DNA of 9,700 nucleotides from Verrucomicrobiales bacterium (GCA_021648365.1 JAKISY010000140.1:1-9700), one strand, 5' to 3'. Positions 1-7,760 are shown, counted from the stretch's first letter. Made by a program: numbers and translations. The notes: generated by a model from the letters alone, not told the origin.

Positions 1-1383
1 CAAAACCAGGCGGAGCAGTTGGCGGATAAGGCGGCTTTGTTTGAGTCGCTGGAAGGTTTGAGTGAGCAAGAAAAGGCGGCGGCTAAAAAGCTGGCACAAA
101 TGGTGAAAGAGGCTTCGCAGGAGTTGAGCCAATCAAAAGGGAAAAGTGCTCGTGAGGTTTTGCAGTCATTAGAGAAGCGGGCGAGAGCAGCGGAAGCTTT
201 GGCTAAAAAGTTAGCTCCGGATGATGGTGCATGGGCTTCAGCGGCTATGTTAAAAGAGATGAGCCAACATGCCGATTTGGCGGACTTGGCGCTGGCATTG
301 AAAGACAAAAATGCGCCTTTGAGTTCGCAAGAGGCAGATCGTTTGGAGACGATGTTGGATGACGGGCAGATCAAAGAAGAGGCGCAACAGCGAATGAATA
401 CAGCTTTGGCTAGAACGATGGAGGCGGCCGAGGATGAAGATAAACGTAAGCCTGTCGGTGAACATGTGGGCAATGCGTCGATCAAGATGGGGAACAAACA
501 GCCTAAGACCGCCGCGCGGGATTTTGGACGTTTGGCGGATCACTTTCGCAAGCTGGCACGGCGAGAGGCGATGCAGAAAAAGATGCGAGAATTGGCGAAT
601 CAAATGCGTGAAGCGGGCAGTAAAATCAGTGGCAGTAAGTTGCAGCAGATGAAAAAACTGGCGAGCCAGAAAGCGGGGGCTAAAATGCCGAAGGGAATGA
701 AGCCTGTGAAAATGGGCAAGACTGGTAAAGCGGGAGCTTCGATGGCGAACAATCCGATCAATCAGCAAAACACATCGAAGGCGTCTTCGCAGTCACAGTT
801 GCCGGTGCCGGGCATTCAGAATCAGCAGATGGGAGCGGGGCAAATGAAACAAGGTAGGGCATCGCCGGTGCCAGGTTCGAAGAATGGGCAGGCAGGCAAA
901 ACACCAGGTAAGGGCAAAGCGATGGCGATGGGGCAGGGCAAGGGGAAAAAGACGGGTGCGCCTGGTTTGATGGCGCCGGTGCCAGGGCAAGCTCCGGGGC
1001 AGGGTATGAAAGCGCCTGGAGCGGGTTTGGGCGCGGGGCAGGGCAATGGCAATGGTGCGGGTTCTGCGATGGCGTCGGCTCCTGGTGGGCAAAATGTGGG
1101 TGACGGCACGACGGGCTTGGGGGCGAATAAAACTGCCACGCAAAAAGCGGTGCGAGATTCGAAGGTGGCGGCGCAGATCAATGCGGATGGGGAGTCTTCG
1201 ATGCGCGCGGTGCAGGGCAAGACGCATCAGGAAGCAGCCCAGCGTGAGAGGCAGCAAAGCGCGGTGGATTTTATCAAAGTTGAGGAGCAGGCGTTGGATG
1301 AACGATCTCTGCCCTTGTCGCGTCGAGATCATGTGCTCAAGTACTTTACGGCTTTGAGGAAAAAATTCGCAGAACAGAAGTAA
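1..1383 (+). CDS. Helical Gly/Gln/Met-rich protein of a MoxR locus (5' partial)
   Basis: The frame is open from base 1, so the N-terminus lies outside the window; 460 residues are visible and end at TAA 1381-1383. A TTG at 19 is only an internal in-frame codon. Roughly the first 215 visible residues are Ala/Lys/Glu/Gln-rich and strongly helical, probably coiled coil. Residues about 225-375 are low-complexity Gly/Gln/Met/Lys/Pro sequence with three PVPG motifs. A compact charged C-terminal segment follows (VEEQALDERSLPLSRRDHVL, then KYFTALRKKF). No membrane segment is visible in this part. From memory, long helical proteins with low-complexity middles and a similar LPLSRR..V..YF tail occur beside MoxR genes in Planctomycetes and Verrucomicrobia, often with an N-terminal membrane domain, so the missing part may be membrane-bound. 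The moxR gene starts 48 bases downstream on the same strand, suggesting one operon. Function is unknown; it may be a structural or scaffold partner of the MoxR system. Confidence 0.75.
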   Translation, partial: QNQAEQLADKAALFESLEGLSEQEKAAAKKLAQMVKEASQELSQSKGKSAREVLQSLEKRARAAEALAKKLAPDDGAWASAAMLKEMSQHADLADLALALKDKNAPLSSQEADRLETMLDDGQIKEEAQQRMNTALARTMEAAEDEDKRKPVGEHVGNASIKMGNKQPKTAARDFGRLADHFRKLARREAMQKKMRELANQMREAGSKISGSKLQQMKKLASQKAGAKMPKGMKPVKMGKTGKAGASMANNPINQQNTSKASSQSQLPVPGIQNQQMGAGQMKQGRASPVPGSKNGQAGKTPGKGKAMAMGQGKGKKTGAPGLMAPVPGQAPGQGMKAPGAGLGAGQGNGNGAGSAMASAPGGQNVGDGTTGLGANKTATQKAVRDSKVAAQINADGESSMRAVQGKTHQEAAQRERQQSAVDFIKVEEQALDERSLPLSRRDHVLKYFTALRKKFAEQK

Positions 1384-1431
1384 GATAGAATTAGAATAGA
1401 GTAGATAAGTTGCTAACGACTAATAAAAGAT

Positions 1432-2427
1432 ATGGAAAAAGAATTGGAAAAATTTCGCGAGGACTTCAGCGATCTGAAAACTGAAATTCAGAAGGCTATC
1501 GTTGGTTATGATGATTTATTAACAGACACCTTGGTGGCTATTTTTTCTCAGGGTCATGTTTTGCTCGAAGGGGTGCCTGGATTGGGTAAAACTTTTTTAG
1601 TGAAGGTTTTGTCTGATGTGATGGGCTTGGAACCTGGTCGGGTGCAGTGTACTCCGGATTTGATGCCGGCGGACATTCTGGGCACGCAGATCGTCAATGA
1701 GGATGAAAATGGTCGGCGGCGGATGGATTTTGAGAAAGGACCCGTTTTTGCCAATTTGGTTTTGATCGATGAGATCAACCGGGCGACGCCAAAAACTCAG
1801 GCGGCTTTGTTGGAAGTGATGCAGGAACATGCGGTGACGATGGGTGGTGAACGTCACGAGTTGCCGACGCCGTTTTTTGTGATGGCGACTCAGAACCCAA
1901 TGGAAATGGAGGGGACTTACCCACTGCCAGAAGCGCAACTGGATCGATTTATTTTTAAGCTGCGATTGCCTTTTCCCAATGAAAAAGACTTGGTGGAGAT
2001 TTCTAGAAGAACCACAGGCTTCGAAAAAGCCCAATTATCTGAGATCGTCAGTGGGGAGCGCTTGATTGAGTATCAGAAATTGCTGACTAAAGTGCCGATG
2101 GCGGATCATGTGACGGCTTATGCTGCGAGGTTAATACTGGCGACTCATCCCGATGTTGCTGGGGCGAGTGATCAGGTGAAGCGTTATGTGAGTTATGGTG
2201 CGAGTCCGCGCGGTTTGCAAGCTTTGGTGAAGGGGGCGAGGATTCACTGTGTGTTGGATCGGCGAACAGCTGTATCTGTGGATGACGTGAGGCGTGTGGC
2301 TGCGGCGGCTTTGCGCCATCGAATCATTCTGAATTTTGAAGGAGAGGCAGAAGGTATTGATATAGATCAGTTGGTGAGTGATCTGCTCGATAGTGTAGCA
2401 AAGCCTTCTGAGGCGAGTGCGGCTTAG
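1432..2427 (+). CDS. moxR: MoxR-family AAA+ ATPase
   Basis: This is a complete 331-residue cytoplasmic AAA+ ATPase of the MoxR family, whose members act as chaperones in assembly or metal/cofactor loading of partner complexes, often VWA-domain proteins. Motifs seen: Walker A GVPGLGKT (residues 47-54), the family signature QCTPDLMPADILG (72-84), Walker B LVLIDEINRA (109-118), sensor 1 ATQNP (152-156), the EAQLDRF arginine-finger region (167-173) and sensor 2 GASPRG (256-261). A C-terminal lid helix bundle contains LRHRIILNFEGEAEG. Length is normal for the family. The ATG at 1432 places the N-terminal helix correctly; only a weak purine run (AAAAGA) precedes it, not a clear Shine-Dalgarno. It follows the upstream gene by 48 bases. 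The usual next gene, a DUF58 protein, is not found downstream; a repeat and a HigA island lie there instead. The family call is certain, the partner is not. Confidence 0.95.
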   Translation: MEKELEKFREDFSDLKTEIQKAIVGYDDLLTDTLVAIFSQGHVLLEGVPGLGKTFLVKVLSDVMGLEPGRVQCTPDLMPADILGTQIVNEDENGRRRMDFEKGPVFANLVLIDEINRATPKTQAALLEVMQEHAVTMGGERHELPTPFFVMATQNPMEMEGTYPLPEAQLDRFIFKLRLPFPNEKDLVEISRRTTGFEKAQLSEIVSGERLIEYQKLLTKVPMADHVTAYAARLILATHPDVAGASDQVKRYVSYGASPRGLQALVKGARIHCVLDRRTAVSVDDVRRVAAAALRHRIILNFEGEAEGIDIDQLVSDLLDSVAKPSEASAA

Positions 2428-2457
2428 GTTGAGGAAGCTTAAAATTGAAAGAGAGCT

Positions 2458-2496
2458 AACCACTGATGGCACTGATAAACACTGATGCGAATAAGG
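2458..2496. repeat. Degenerate ~10-bp tandem repeat (CACTGAT type)
   Basis: Three imperfect units sit head to tail: CACTGATGG (2461-2469), CACTGATAAA (2470-2479) and CACTGATGCG (2480-2489), preceded by AAC and followed by AATAAGG. This pattern of degenerate CACTGAT units is, from memory, a common dispersed intergenic element in Verrucomicrobia, Planctomycetes and other environmental genomes. It lies 30 bases after the moxR stop, at the left edge of the accessory island, and contains the most upstream ATG of the next ORF. A distantly similar CACAGAGG-type array lies at 7761-7790. Confidence 0.7.
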
Positions 2497-2816
2497 TTGA
2501 TTTGCTGAAATGCTTCTTCATGAATCAAGGCTGGCTGGGACTATGCTTTTTGTTGTATAGTTGTGACTCAAAGTCTGTTCCCGAGGAGGATATATCGAAA
2601 GTTCAAAGTTTTTTGATAGCTTTTGAACTAGATGGTTATTTGCCAGATCCTAGTTCGGGAGAGTGGGAAGAATATGAGTTTTGGATCAATAGCTATGGCA
2701 AAAAACGTTTTATGCGAACCTTGCCTATGATCAAAAGCAGACGAGCTGATCTGAAAGACGAGTGTTTGTTTTTCGAAGAGTATTATAGTGTTAAACACAA
2801 TAAAGTTCCTCAATAG
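2466..2816 (+). CDS. Small hypothetical protein, possible lipoprotein
   Basis: I do not recognise this 116-residue product. The longest frame starts at ATG 2466, but that codon lies inside the degenerate CACTGAT repeat, so the in-frame ATG at 2520 (98 residues) is a reasonable alternative; neither has a convincing Shine-Dalgarno, although GAGAG lies about 11 bases before 2466. From 2520 the protein begins MNQGWLGLCFLLYSCDSKS: a short hydrophobic stretch ending in LYSC, which resembles a lipobox with Cys as the lipidated residue, but the n-region lacks positive charge. The rest is acidic and aromatic-rich (SGEWEEYEFWINSYGKKRF) and ends in a charged tail. The stop TAG 2814-2816 lies in the loop of a terminator-like hairpin. 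The frame continues past that stop straight into the HigB remnant, so the ORF occupies the place of the toxin's missing N-terminus. A dedicated terminator argues for a real gene. Function unknown. Confidence 0.5.
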   Translation: MALINTDANKVDLLKCFFMNQGWLGLCFLLYSCDSKSVPEEDISKVQSFLIAFELDGYLPDPSSGEWEEYEFWINSYGKKRFMRTLPMIKSRRADLKDECLFFEEYYSVKHNKVPQ

Positions 2817-2827
2817 GGAACTTTATT
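2799..2827 (+). terminator. Terminator-like hairpin overlapping a stop codon
   Basis: A perfect 11-bp inverted repeat, AATAAAGTTCC (2799-2809) and GGAACTTTATT (2817-2827), encloses a 7-base loop TCAATAG that contains the TAG stop of the small ORF. The right arm runs into a T-rich stretch (CTTTATTCTTG). It fits an intrinsic terminator for the small ORF, though the stem is AT-rich. It could equally act as an RNA structure controlling expression of the downstream higA. Confidence 0.55.
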
Positions 2828-2912
2828 CTTGATTTACAACTCAGGTATTGTGTTTGTTCGTTTTGTGGGCACACATTCTGAATACGACAAGGTTGATGCG
2901 AAAATAATATAA
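2817..2912 (+). pseudogene. higB: C-terminal remnant of a HigB mRNA-interferase toxin
   Basis: The frame from 2817 to the TAA at 2910-2912 encodes about 31 residues including IVFVRFVGTHSEYDKVDA. This matches, from memory, the highly conserved C-terminus of HigB-family toxins (pattern YGIVYIRFVGTHAEYDKIDA), which cleave mRNA on the ribosome. The intact toxin is about 95-100 residues; the N-terminal two thirds, with the start codon and ribosome-binding region, are absent, and I found no HigB-like N-terminus in any frame upstream. The remnant is in the same frame as the preceding small ORF, separated by one TAG codon. It ends 11 bases before higA, the normal spacing of a higBA operon. The remnant alone should be inactive. 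Readthrough of the TAG would make a fusion, but nothing suggests that happens. Confidence 0.75.
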
Positions 2913-2923
2913 GTGTTATTGAG

Positions 2924-3313
2924 ATGAAGTTTAAAACCATCAAAACAGATGAAGAGTATGAGTCGGCGCTCACGCAGGTTGAGATGCTGCTGGATGCTGC
3001 CCCTGAATCGAGAGAGGAAGAGGAATTGAATCTATGGAGCTTGTTGGTGGAGCAGTATGAACGAGAACATTACCCTATTGATGCGCCAGATCCGATTGAA
3101 GCGATCAAATTCCGAATGGATCAACTAGGGTTAAAGCAGAAAGATTTGACGGTTTATTTTTCTAGTAAAAGCAAGGTGTCTGAGGTGCTGAATTACAAAC
3201 GGCCTTTGAGTTTGACGATGATCCGCAACTTGAATCGTCATTTGGGCATACCTGCTGAGGTTTTGGTAAAAGAGAGTCCTAATCGATATAAAGTAGCCGT
3301 GAAGCGTGATTGA
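2924..3313 (+). CDS. higA: HigA-family antitoxin (XRE-type HTH)
   Basis: This is an intact 129-residue HigA-type antitoxin, which normally neutralises HigB and represses its own operon. Residues 1-50 form the acidic helical region typical of the longer HigA proteins, followed by the family linker YPIDAPDPIEAIKFRMDQLG (50-69). A helix-turn-helix DNA-binding domain spans about 57-115: KQKDL is the first HTH helix, KSKVSEVLNYKRPLS (82-96) covers the recognition helix, and IPAEVLVKE closes the fold. No zinc-peptidase (HExxH) extension is present. The ATG at 2924 gives the expected family N-terminus. It follows the higB scar by 11 bases, so the antitoxin has been kept while the toxin was lost. Its stop overlaps the most upstream start of the giant TPR gene by 8 bases. 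It may survive as an autonomous regulator or as an anti-toxin against HigB copies elsewhere; this is inference. Confidence 0.9.
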   Translation: MKFKTIKTDEEYESALTQVEMLLDAAPESREEEELNLWSLLVEQYEREHYPIDAPDPIEAIKFRMDQLGLKQKDLTVYFSSKSKVSEVLNYKRPLSLTMIRNLNRHLGIPAEVLVKESPNRYKVAVKRD

Positions 3314-6300
3314 AATCCTGCGATGTTTTTTTCTATTTTTCCCTGTGATTAAATTGGTGACTCGAGTTTTGTTTTTTTGCTTACTGGCCTTGGCTGGGGA
3401 TGCGTTGTGGGCTCAGGATGGGGGCAAGGTTGGGGCAGCGGCGATTGTAGTGTCGGAGCAGGCGGCGGCTTTTGACAAACAGTCTTTAGCTTTGCGCACG
3501 GCTTTGCATTACGATCAGACGCTACAGGCTGCACTCAAGAGTCTGATTGATTTGTATGAAAAAGCGGGGCGTGGGGAAGATTTGTTGGCATTGTATCGGT
3601 CGCACATCAGTCAGTATTCGGAGGATGTAGGAGCTAAGGTGGTTTTGATTCGCTTGATGCGGGCTATGCGCCAAGGGGATGTGGGGGAGATGGTACTGGC
3701 GGCAGAAAAACAGCACCCGAAGGATCCTGAGTTGAAGTATCTATTGTACCTAGCATACAAAAAGAAGGGGGATGCGCGAGCGCTCAAAACTTTGTCACAA
3801 GCGATCGACCTGCAATCGGTCGGGGGGCGACGTGAACTTTGGCTGAATGAGATGTTGGCGCAAGCTCAGCAGCAAGATGCTCGTCAACTTGCGGAGAAAC
3901 ATCTGAAAGAAGCGTTGGGTGCGCAGGGGCATCGTGCATCATCGCTGTTGGCTTTGGCGAAACAGATGCACCGTTATCAGTTTGATGACTTGTGTTTGCT
4001 GGCTTTGGCGCAGGCTGAGGAAAAAAATCCAGATACGGAAATGGGCGTGGAGATCGAGTTGTTGGCCGCTAGGGCGGAGGCTGGTCTAGGGCAGTATGAG
4101 AAGGTGGCAAATAGGATGGATACTTTATTAAAACGATTGGCGCCAGATTACCACCGTCGCAGTGAGATCATGAAGCTGAGGGTGAGTTTGGTGAAAAACG
4201 GGGCGGGGCGTGAGAGTCTGCTAGAGCAAACTAAGCTGCGCTATGAAAAACAGCCTTCGAATGAAAGTGCGGTGTTGGAGTATGCGGAGATTTTGTCTGC
4301 CAATGAAATGCGGCGCAAGGCCTTGCAGGTGTTGCTTGCTGGTGCGAGGCGTTTGCCTAAGAGTGAGAGTTTAGAAAAGGAGGCATTGCATTACTTGGAT
4401 CGTTTGGGGGATGAGAAGGGCTTGCTTGCTTTTTTACAAGAACGCCTGAAGGGTGATGCTGATCGTGATGACTTGCGCTACCGCTTGGTGAAGGTGGAGT
4501 ATTTGCTTGGCGAAAATGAGAGCGCCCGGCTTCGTTTAGGGAAGATCATGCAGAAACTCAGCAAGCCAGAACAGGCGCGCCGTTTGCTAGATTTGGCTCG
4601 TTATTTACGTCAGCGAGGGCAGCATGCGCAAGCTGCCGAGTTGCTGGAGCGGGTGGTGAAGATCATGCCGGAGCGACTGGATGTGCAGCGGGAATTATTG
4701 GAGGCTTGGTTGGTGCTCAAACAGCGACGCAAAGCGGAGCAGTTATTGGCGGGCTTGCCGATGGCAGCTGCTGAAATGGAGAACTTTGTGGATTTGCTGC
4801 AGTTCATGGTGGAGGAGGATTTCTTGGTCGAAGCGCGCGATGCTTTGCTGCTGCGTTTAAAAAGTGAGCAGGATCGTTTGGACTTGAACCTTTTGTTGGT
4901 CACGGTGCTGGGCAAGACGGGCGAACAAAAAAGAGCGGAAGAGGTATTGATGAAAAGCAGAGCGACTGCTGACACTTCAGCTCGTTATGCTCAATGGTTG
5001 CAAGTCGGGATGGATCTCTTTGAGATGCTGGAGCAAGCCGAACAGTTTTTTGATGCCGAGCAATTTCGTTTTTTGGAAGAAGGGAAAAGCTGGACGGCGG
5101 ATCGAGTGGAGCGGTTTTTGCTCTTATGTGAGTTGGGCGAGAAACAGCGTATGGGCGAGCGAGTGGCGCAAGCTTTGCGCAATCAACTTGCAGACCCAGC
5201 TTTGCCCTCAGCCTTGAAGTTGCGCTTGCGTTTGTTGTTGGTGCGAGCATTGGACAAGTCGCCCGACCATGCGGCTGAGGTTGAAGAGCAGTTGGAGTTA
5301 TTGGCAAAAGAAGATGGCAAGCGGGTGGACAGTTATCAGCTGCGCAGGGCTTTACTCTATCACTCGAATTCACGCCCAGATTTGGCTAGAGCTTTGTTGG
5401 AGGGGCTGGATATAGCGAAAGTTGGGGACGAGTCTATTCTGCGTGCTGCCTACTTGGTATTGCTAGAGTATTCTTTGGTGGATAAAGCGAGCATTTGCTT
5501 GCAGAAACTTACCGAGATGGAGCCTAGTGATATGGGATCTTGGGAGAAGCGGCTTAGTTTGTTGGCTGCTCTGGGGGAGGAACAGGATTTGCGTGCGGTC
5601 TTGCGTCATTTGCTCGGTGGAGACGGAGCAGCTAAGGGCTTGATGTTGAAAAATGAGAGCTTGCAGGTCTTGCGAGTTCATCTCTTGGATTCCTACTGGC
5701 GGTCGGTTTCGAGCTTATTGAAGAAGGCGGGTCAAGGCAGTTTGGCGGAAATTTTATTATTGTTGGATTTGGTGGATCGCGATGTGGGATCGACTCGCGA
5801 TCGTTCTTGGAGCTTGTGGACAAAAGCATATGTTTTGAACCGTCTTGAGCGAACTGAAGCTCGCGATGCGGTGATCGCAGAGTTGAAGATCGTATTGGAA
5901 AGTGGCAATGGCATGATCGCTTTCCCTGATGGCTTGGCGATGTCGAGCGCCTCTGCCGAGGTTTTGTTGATGGAACAGGATGACGCAGGGCGCGATGCAC
6001 AAGGGCTTGAGTTCGCTGAGGGGGAGGTGAGTGAGGGGCCGTTAGGTGCGCTTGAGATGAGCTGGGCGTTTGAAGCCGATCCTCGTGCGCGTATTTTGCA
6101 GATTTCACCAGCTGGGGAGGATCGAGTTTTGGTATTGGACGATGTAGGTAAGGTGTATTGCTTGGATGTTAAGAGTGGTAAATTGCTGTGGGGAGAGCAT
6201 TACCAAAAATCGGGTGATCAAAAACGGAAACAAGCGGGTATGGCATCCGCGGCTTTGACTTCGCGAGCGGGCGGAATCACGATCAGTAATGCTCAATTTC

Positions 6301-7691
6301 GGGTGCGCCAACAGGGGGCGCGCATCACGATGCAAGCGTTACGAGCGCCTTATGCTAAGGTGGGCTTGGGAGGGCAAAGCGGTGGGTCGAATAGCCCAAC
6401 TTTCATAGCTGCTGGGGTGAAAAAAGTGCGTTCGATGTTAGTGGATGGTGAAGATCATTTTTTCTTATCGGTGGGAAATAAGATCAGCAGTTACCGCGGC
6501 GAGGATGGAGCGTTACTGTGGCAAGCGGATTTAGCCTTGCAGGATGATATGGCAGCTTTGGTGACGAGGGAATTCACGCTCGCACGTCCCGATCCTGTGC
6601 TGTTTTTAGATGGAGAGCATCTGTTGTGTTATGCGCCCAGTTTGGATGTGGCTGTTTGTTTTGAAAAAAACACTGGGAAGTTGATTTGGCTCAGAGATTT
6701 GACCACCGGAGCAAACGGTGAAAAAAAGGGCAGTGGCTTGGTCTATAGTTTGAATTCAGGAGCAGCTTTTTCTGCAGGACGCATGCTGGTGTTTGGCAAG
6801 AGTTGTGAGATTTTAGATGCAAAAAATGGCGAGACTTTATGGAGCTTTGATGACCGTGGTGTCAACCGTTTCCCGGTGAAGTTGCAGCGCCTGCGAGAAG
6901 AGGGCGACGTTACGGAGCAAGAGGTGTCGCCGGATGGGGCTTCTGGGCTAAGTGCTCTGCCGAGTGTGAATGGCGGGGTTGCGCAACCGTCATCTGTCAC
7001 CTTTATAGATCACAGTCATCAGGGTGGTGACTTGGCAGAACGGATGCGAGAGGTGAAACCTTTTTTGCAAGGTCGAGGAGCCTTGGTGGCACCTGCCGTG
7101 CAGTGGAACAGTCTGCGAGGTGAGGGGCAGTCGGTCGCAGATGCTGCGATGAACGCCGAACGATTGCTGCTGATGGGTGAACGAGGTCTGCAGGAGATTT
7201 GTTTGAAGCTGCCGATTGGGGCGAATCGCTTCGCGACGTCAGGCGTGTTTCTGGGAACGGTGGGGGATAAGACCTGGTGGTTGAATGGGCAAGTTTTGAC
7301 TTGTTTGAGCTTGAGCGATCATCAACGAGTTGAGGTGATGGTCGCGAGGCAATCCGAGCAAGCTAGTCCACTGCGTGCGGTGTTGTCAGGAGCGCGTATC
7401 TACGTGTCTGGTGATGACGGCTTGACGGTGTTGAACGCTTATAATGGGCGGGTGATCAACCGTAGGGAGTGGCCGAAATTGATGAAGGATTTTTTGTTAA
7501 AAAAACCAGGCTTGGTAGTGGAGTCAGGAGAGCAGTTGGAGACGACGTGGCAGGGCTATGTGCGCAACAGTGCCGGACGTCCAGTTTACTGTTTCCCCTT
7601 GCGTGATCGGGTGCAGGGGACTCGCTTGTTCACGATGGTGAGTGATACCACTTTTGTGATGTTGCAAAATAGGGACAAGGAGAGGGAATAG
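3306..7691 (+). CDS. Exported TPR-repeat / PQQ-like beta-propeller protein
   Basis: A 1461-residue protein with an N-terminal signal peptide: hydrophobic VLFFCLLALAG then ALWA before Gln37. The longest frame starts at GTG 3306, overlapping the higA stop; in-frame GTG codons at 3345 and 3357 give a more ordinary signal peptide (MIKLVTR or MTR before the core) and are likely true starts. No start has a clear Shine-Dalgarno. Residues about 45-880 are a helical solenoid of degenerate TPR-like repeats (for example ELLERVVKIMPERLDVQREL and the DLYEKAGRGEDLLALY region). From about 914 to the end there is a beta-propeller with PQQ/quinoprotein-like blades: VYCLDVKSGKLLW (~949), SSYRGEDGALLW (~1060), VCFEKNTGKLIW (~1117), EILDAKNGETLW (~1168) and LTVLNAYNGR (~1373). 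Such propellers usually mediate protein contacts rather than bind PQQ. It probably works in the periplasm or at the outer membrane, maybe as a scaffold linked to the MoxR locus. Exact function unknown. Leucine codons are dominated by TTG. Confidence 0.85.
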   Translation: MIEILRCFFLFFPVIKLVTRVLFFCLLALAGDALWAQDGGKVGAAAIVVSEQAAAFDKQSLALRTALHYDQTLQAALKSLIDLYEKAGRGEDLLALYRSHISQYSEDVGAKVVLIRLMRAMRQGDVGEMVLAAEKQHPKDPELKYLLYLAYKKKGDARALKTLSQAIDLQSVGGRRELWLNEMLAQAQQQDARQLAEKHLKEALGAQGHRASSLLALAKQMHRYQFDDLCLLALAQAEEKNPDTEMGVEIELLAARAEAGLGQYEKVANRMDTLLKRLAPDYHRRSEIMKLRVSLVKNGAGRESLLEQTKLRYEKQPSNESAVLEYAEILSANEMRRKALQVLLAGARRLPKSESLEKEALHYLDRLGDEKGLLAFLQERLKGDADRDDLRYRLVKVEYLLGENESARLRLGKIMQKLSKPEQARRLLDLARYLRQRGQHAQAAELLERVVKIMPERLDVQRELLEAWLVLKQRRKAEQLLAGLPMAAAEMENFVDLLQFMVEEDFLVEARDALLLRLKSEQDRLDLNLLLVTVLGKTGEQKRAEEVLMKSRATADTSARYAQWLQVGMDLFEMLEQAEQFFDAEQFRFLEEGKSWTADRVERFLLLCELGEKQRMGERVAQALRNQLADPALPSALKLRLRLLLVRALDKSPDHAAEVEEQLELLAKEDGKRVDSYQLRRALLYHSNSRPDLARALLEGLDIAKVGDESILRAAYLVLLEYSLVDKASICLQKLTEMEPSDMGSWEKRLSLLAALGEEQDLRAVLRHLLGGDGAAKGLMLKNESLQVLRVHLLDSYWRSVSSLLKKAGQGSLAEILLLLDLVDRDVGSTRDRSWSLWTKAYVLNRLERTEARDAVIAELKIVLESGNGMIAFPDGLAMSSASAEVLLMEQDDAGRDAQGLEFAEGEVSEGPLGALEMSWAFEADPRARILQISPAGEDRVLVLDDVGKVYCLDVKSGKLLWGEHYQKSGDQKRKQAGMASAALTSRAGGITISNAQFRVRQQGARITMQALRAPYAKVGLGGQSGGSNSPTFIAAGVKKVRSMLVDGEDHFFLSVGNKISSYRGEDGALLWQADLALQDDMAALVTREFTLARPDPVLFLDGEHLLCYAPSLDVAVCFEKNTGKLIWLRDLTTGANGEKKGSGLVYSLNSGAAFSAGRMLVFGKSCEILDAKNGETLWSFDDRGVNRFPVKLQRLREEGDVTEQEVSPDGASGLSALPSVNGGVAQPSSVTFIDHSHQGGDLAERMREVKPFLQGRGALVAPAVQWNSLRGEGQSVADAAMNAERLLLMGERGLQEICLKLPIGANRFATSGVFLGTVGDKTWWLNGQVLTCLSLSDHQRVEVMVARQSEQASPLRAVLSGARIYVSGDDGLTVLNAYNGRVINRREWPKLMKDFLLKKPGLVVESGEQLETTWQGYVRNSAGRPVYCFPLRDRVQGTRLFTMVSDTTFVMLQNRDKERE

Positions 7692-7760
7692 GGCGTTCTT
7701 GAAGAGTTGGACCGGGGAGTGAAGTGATGCCAAGGCAGCGAAAGGTGGAGGTGAGGTTCT

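Noticed and set aside
250..1332. Long minus-strand open frames opposite the first gene.
   Set aside because: They are Arg/His/Leu-rich or Pro/Cys-rich mirror translations of a G-rich low-complexity gene, with no family motifs.
2458..2496. Possible CRISPR array in the CACTGAT repeat.
   Set aside because: Units are about 10 bases, contiguous and degenerate, without unique spacers; no cas genes are present.
2817..2923. A dedicated promoter for higA within the toxin remnant.
   Set aside because: AT-rich words such as AATAATATAAG occur before the gene, but no -35 element with proper spacing can be defended.
4610..6108. Several minus-strand open frames (for example 4900-5373 and 5632-6108) opposite the TPR gene.
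   Set aside because: They are shadows of the TTG/GCG-rich coding strand with Ser/Arg/Gln-rich sequences and no recognisable domains.
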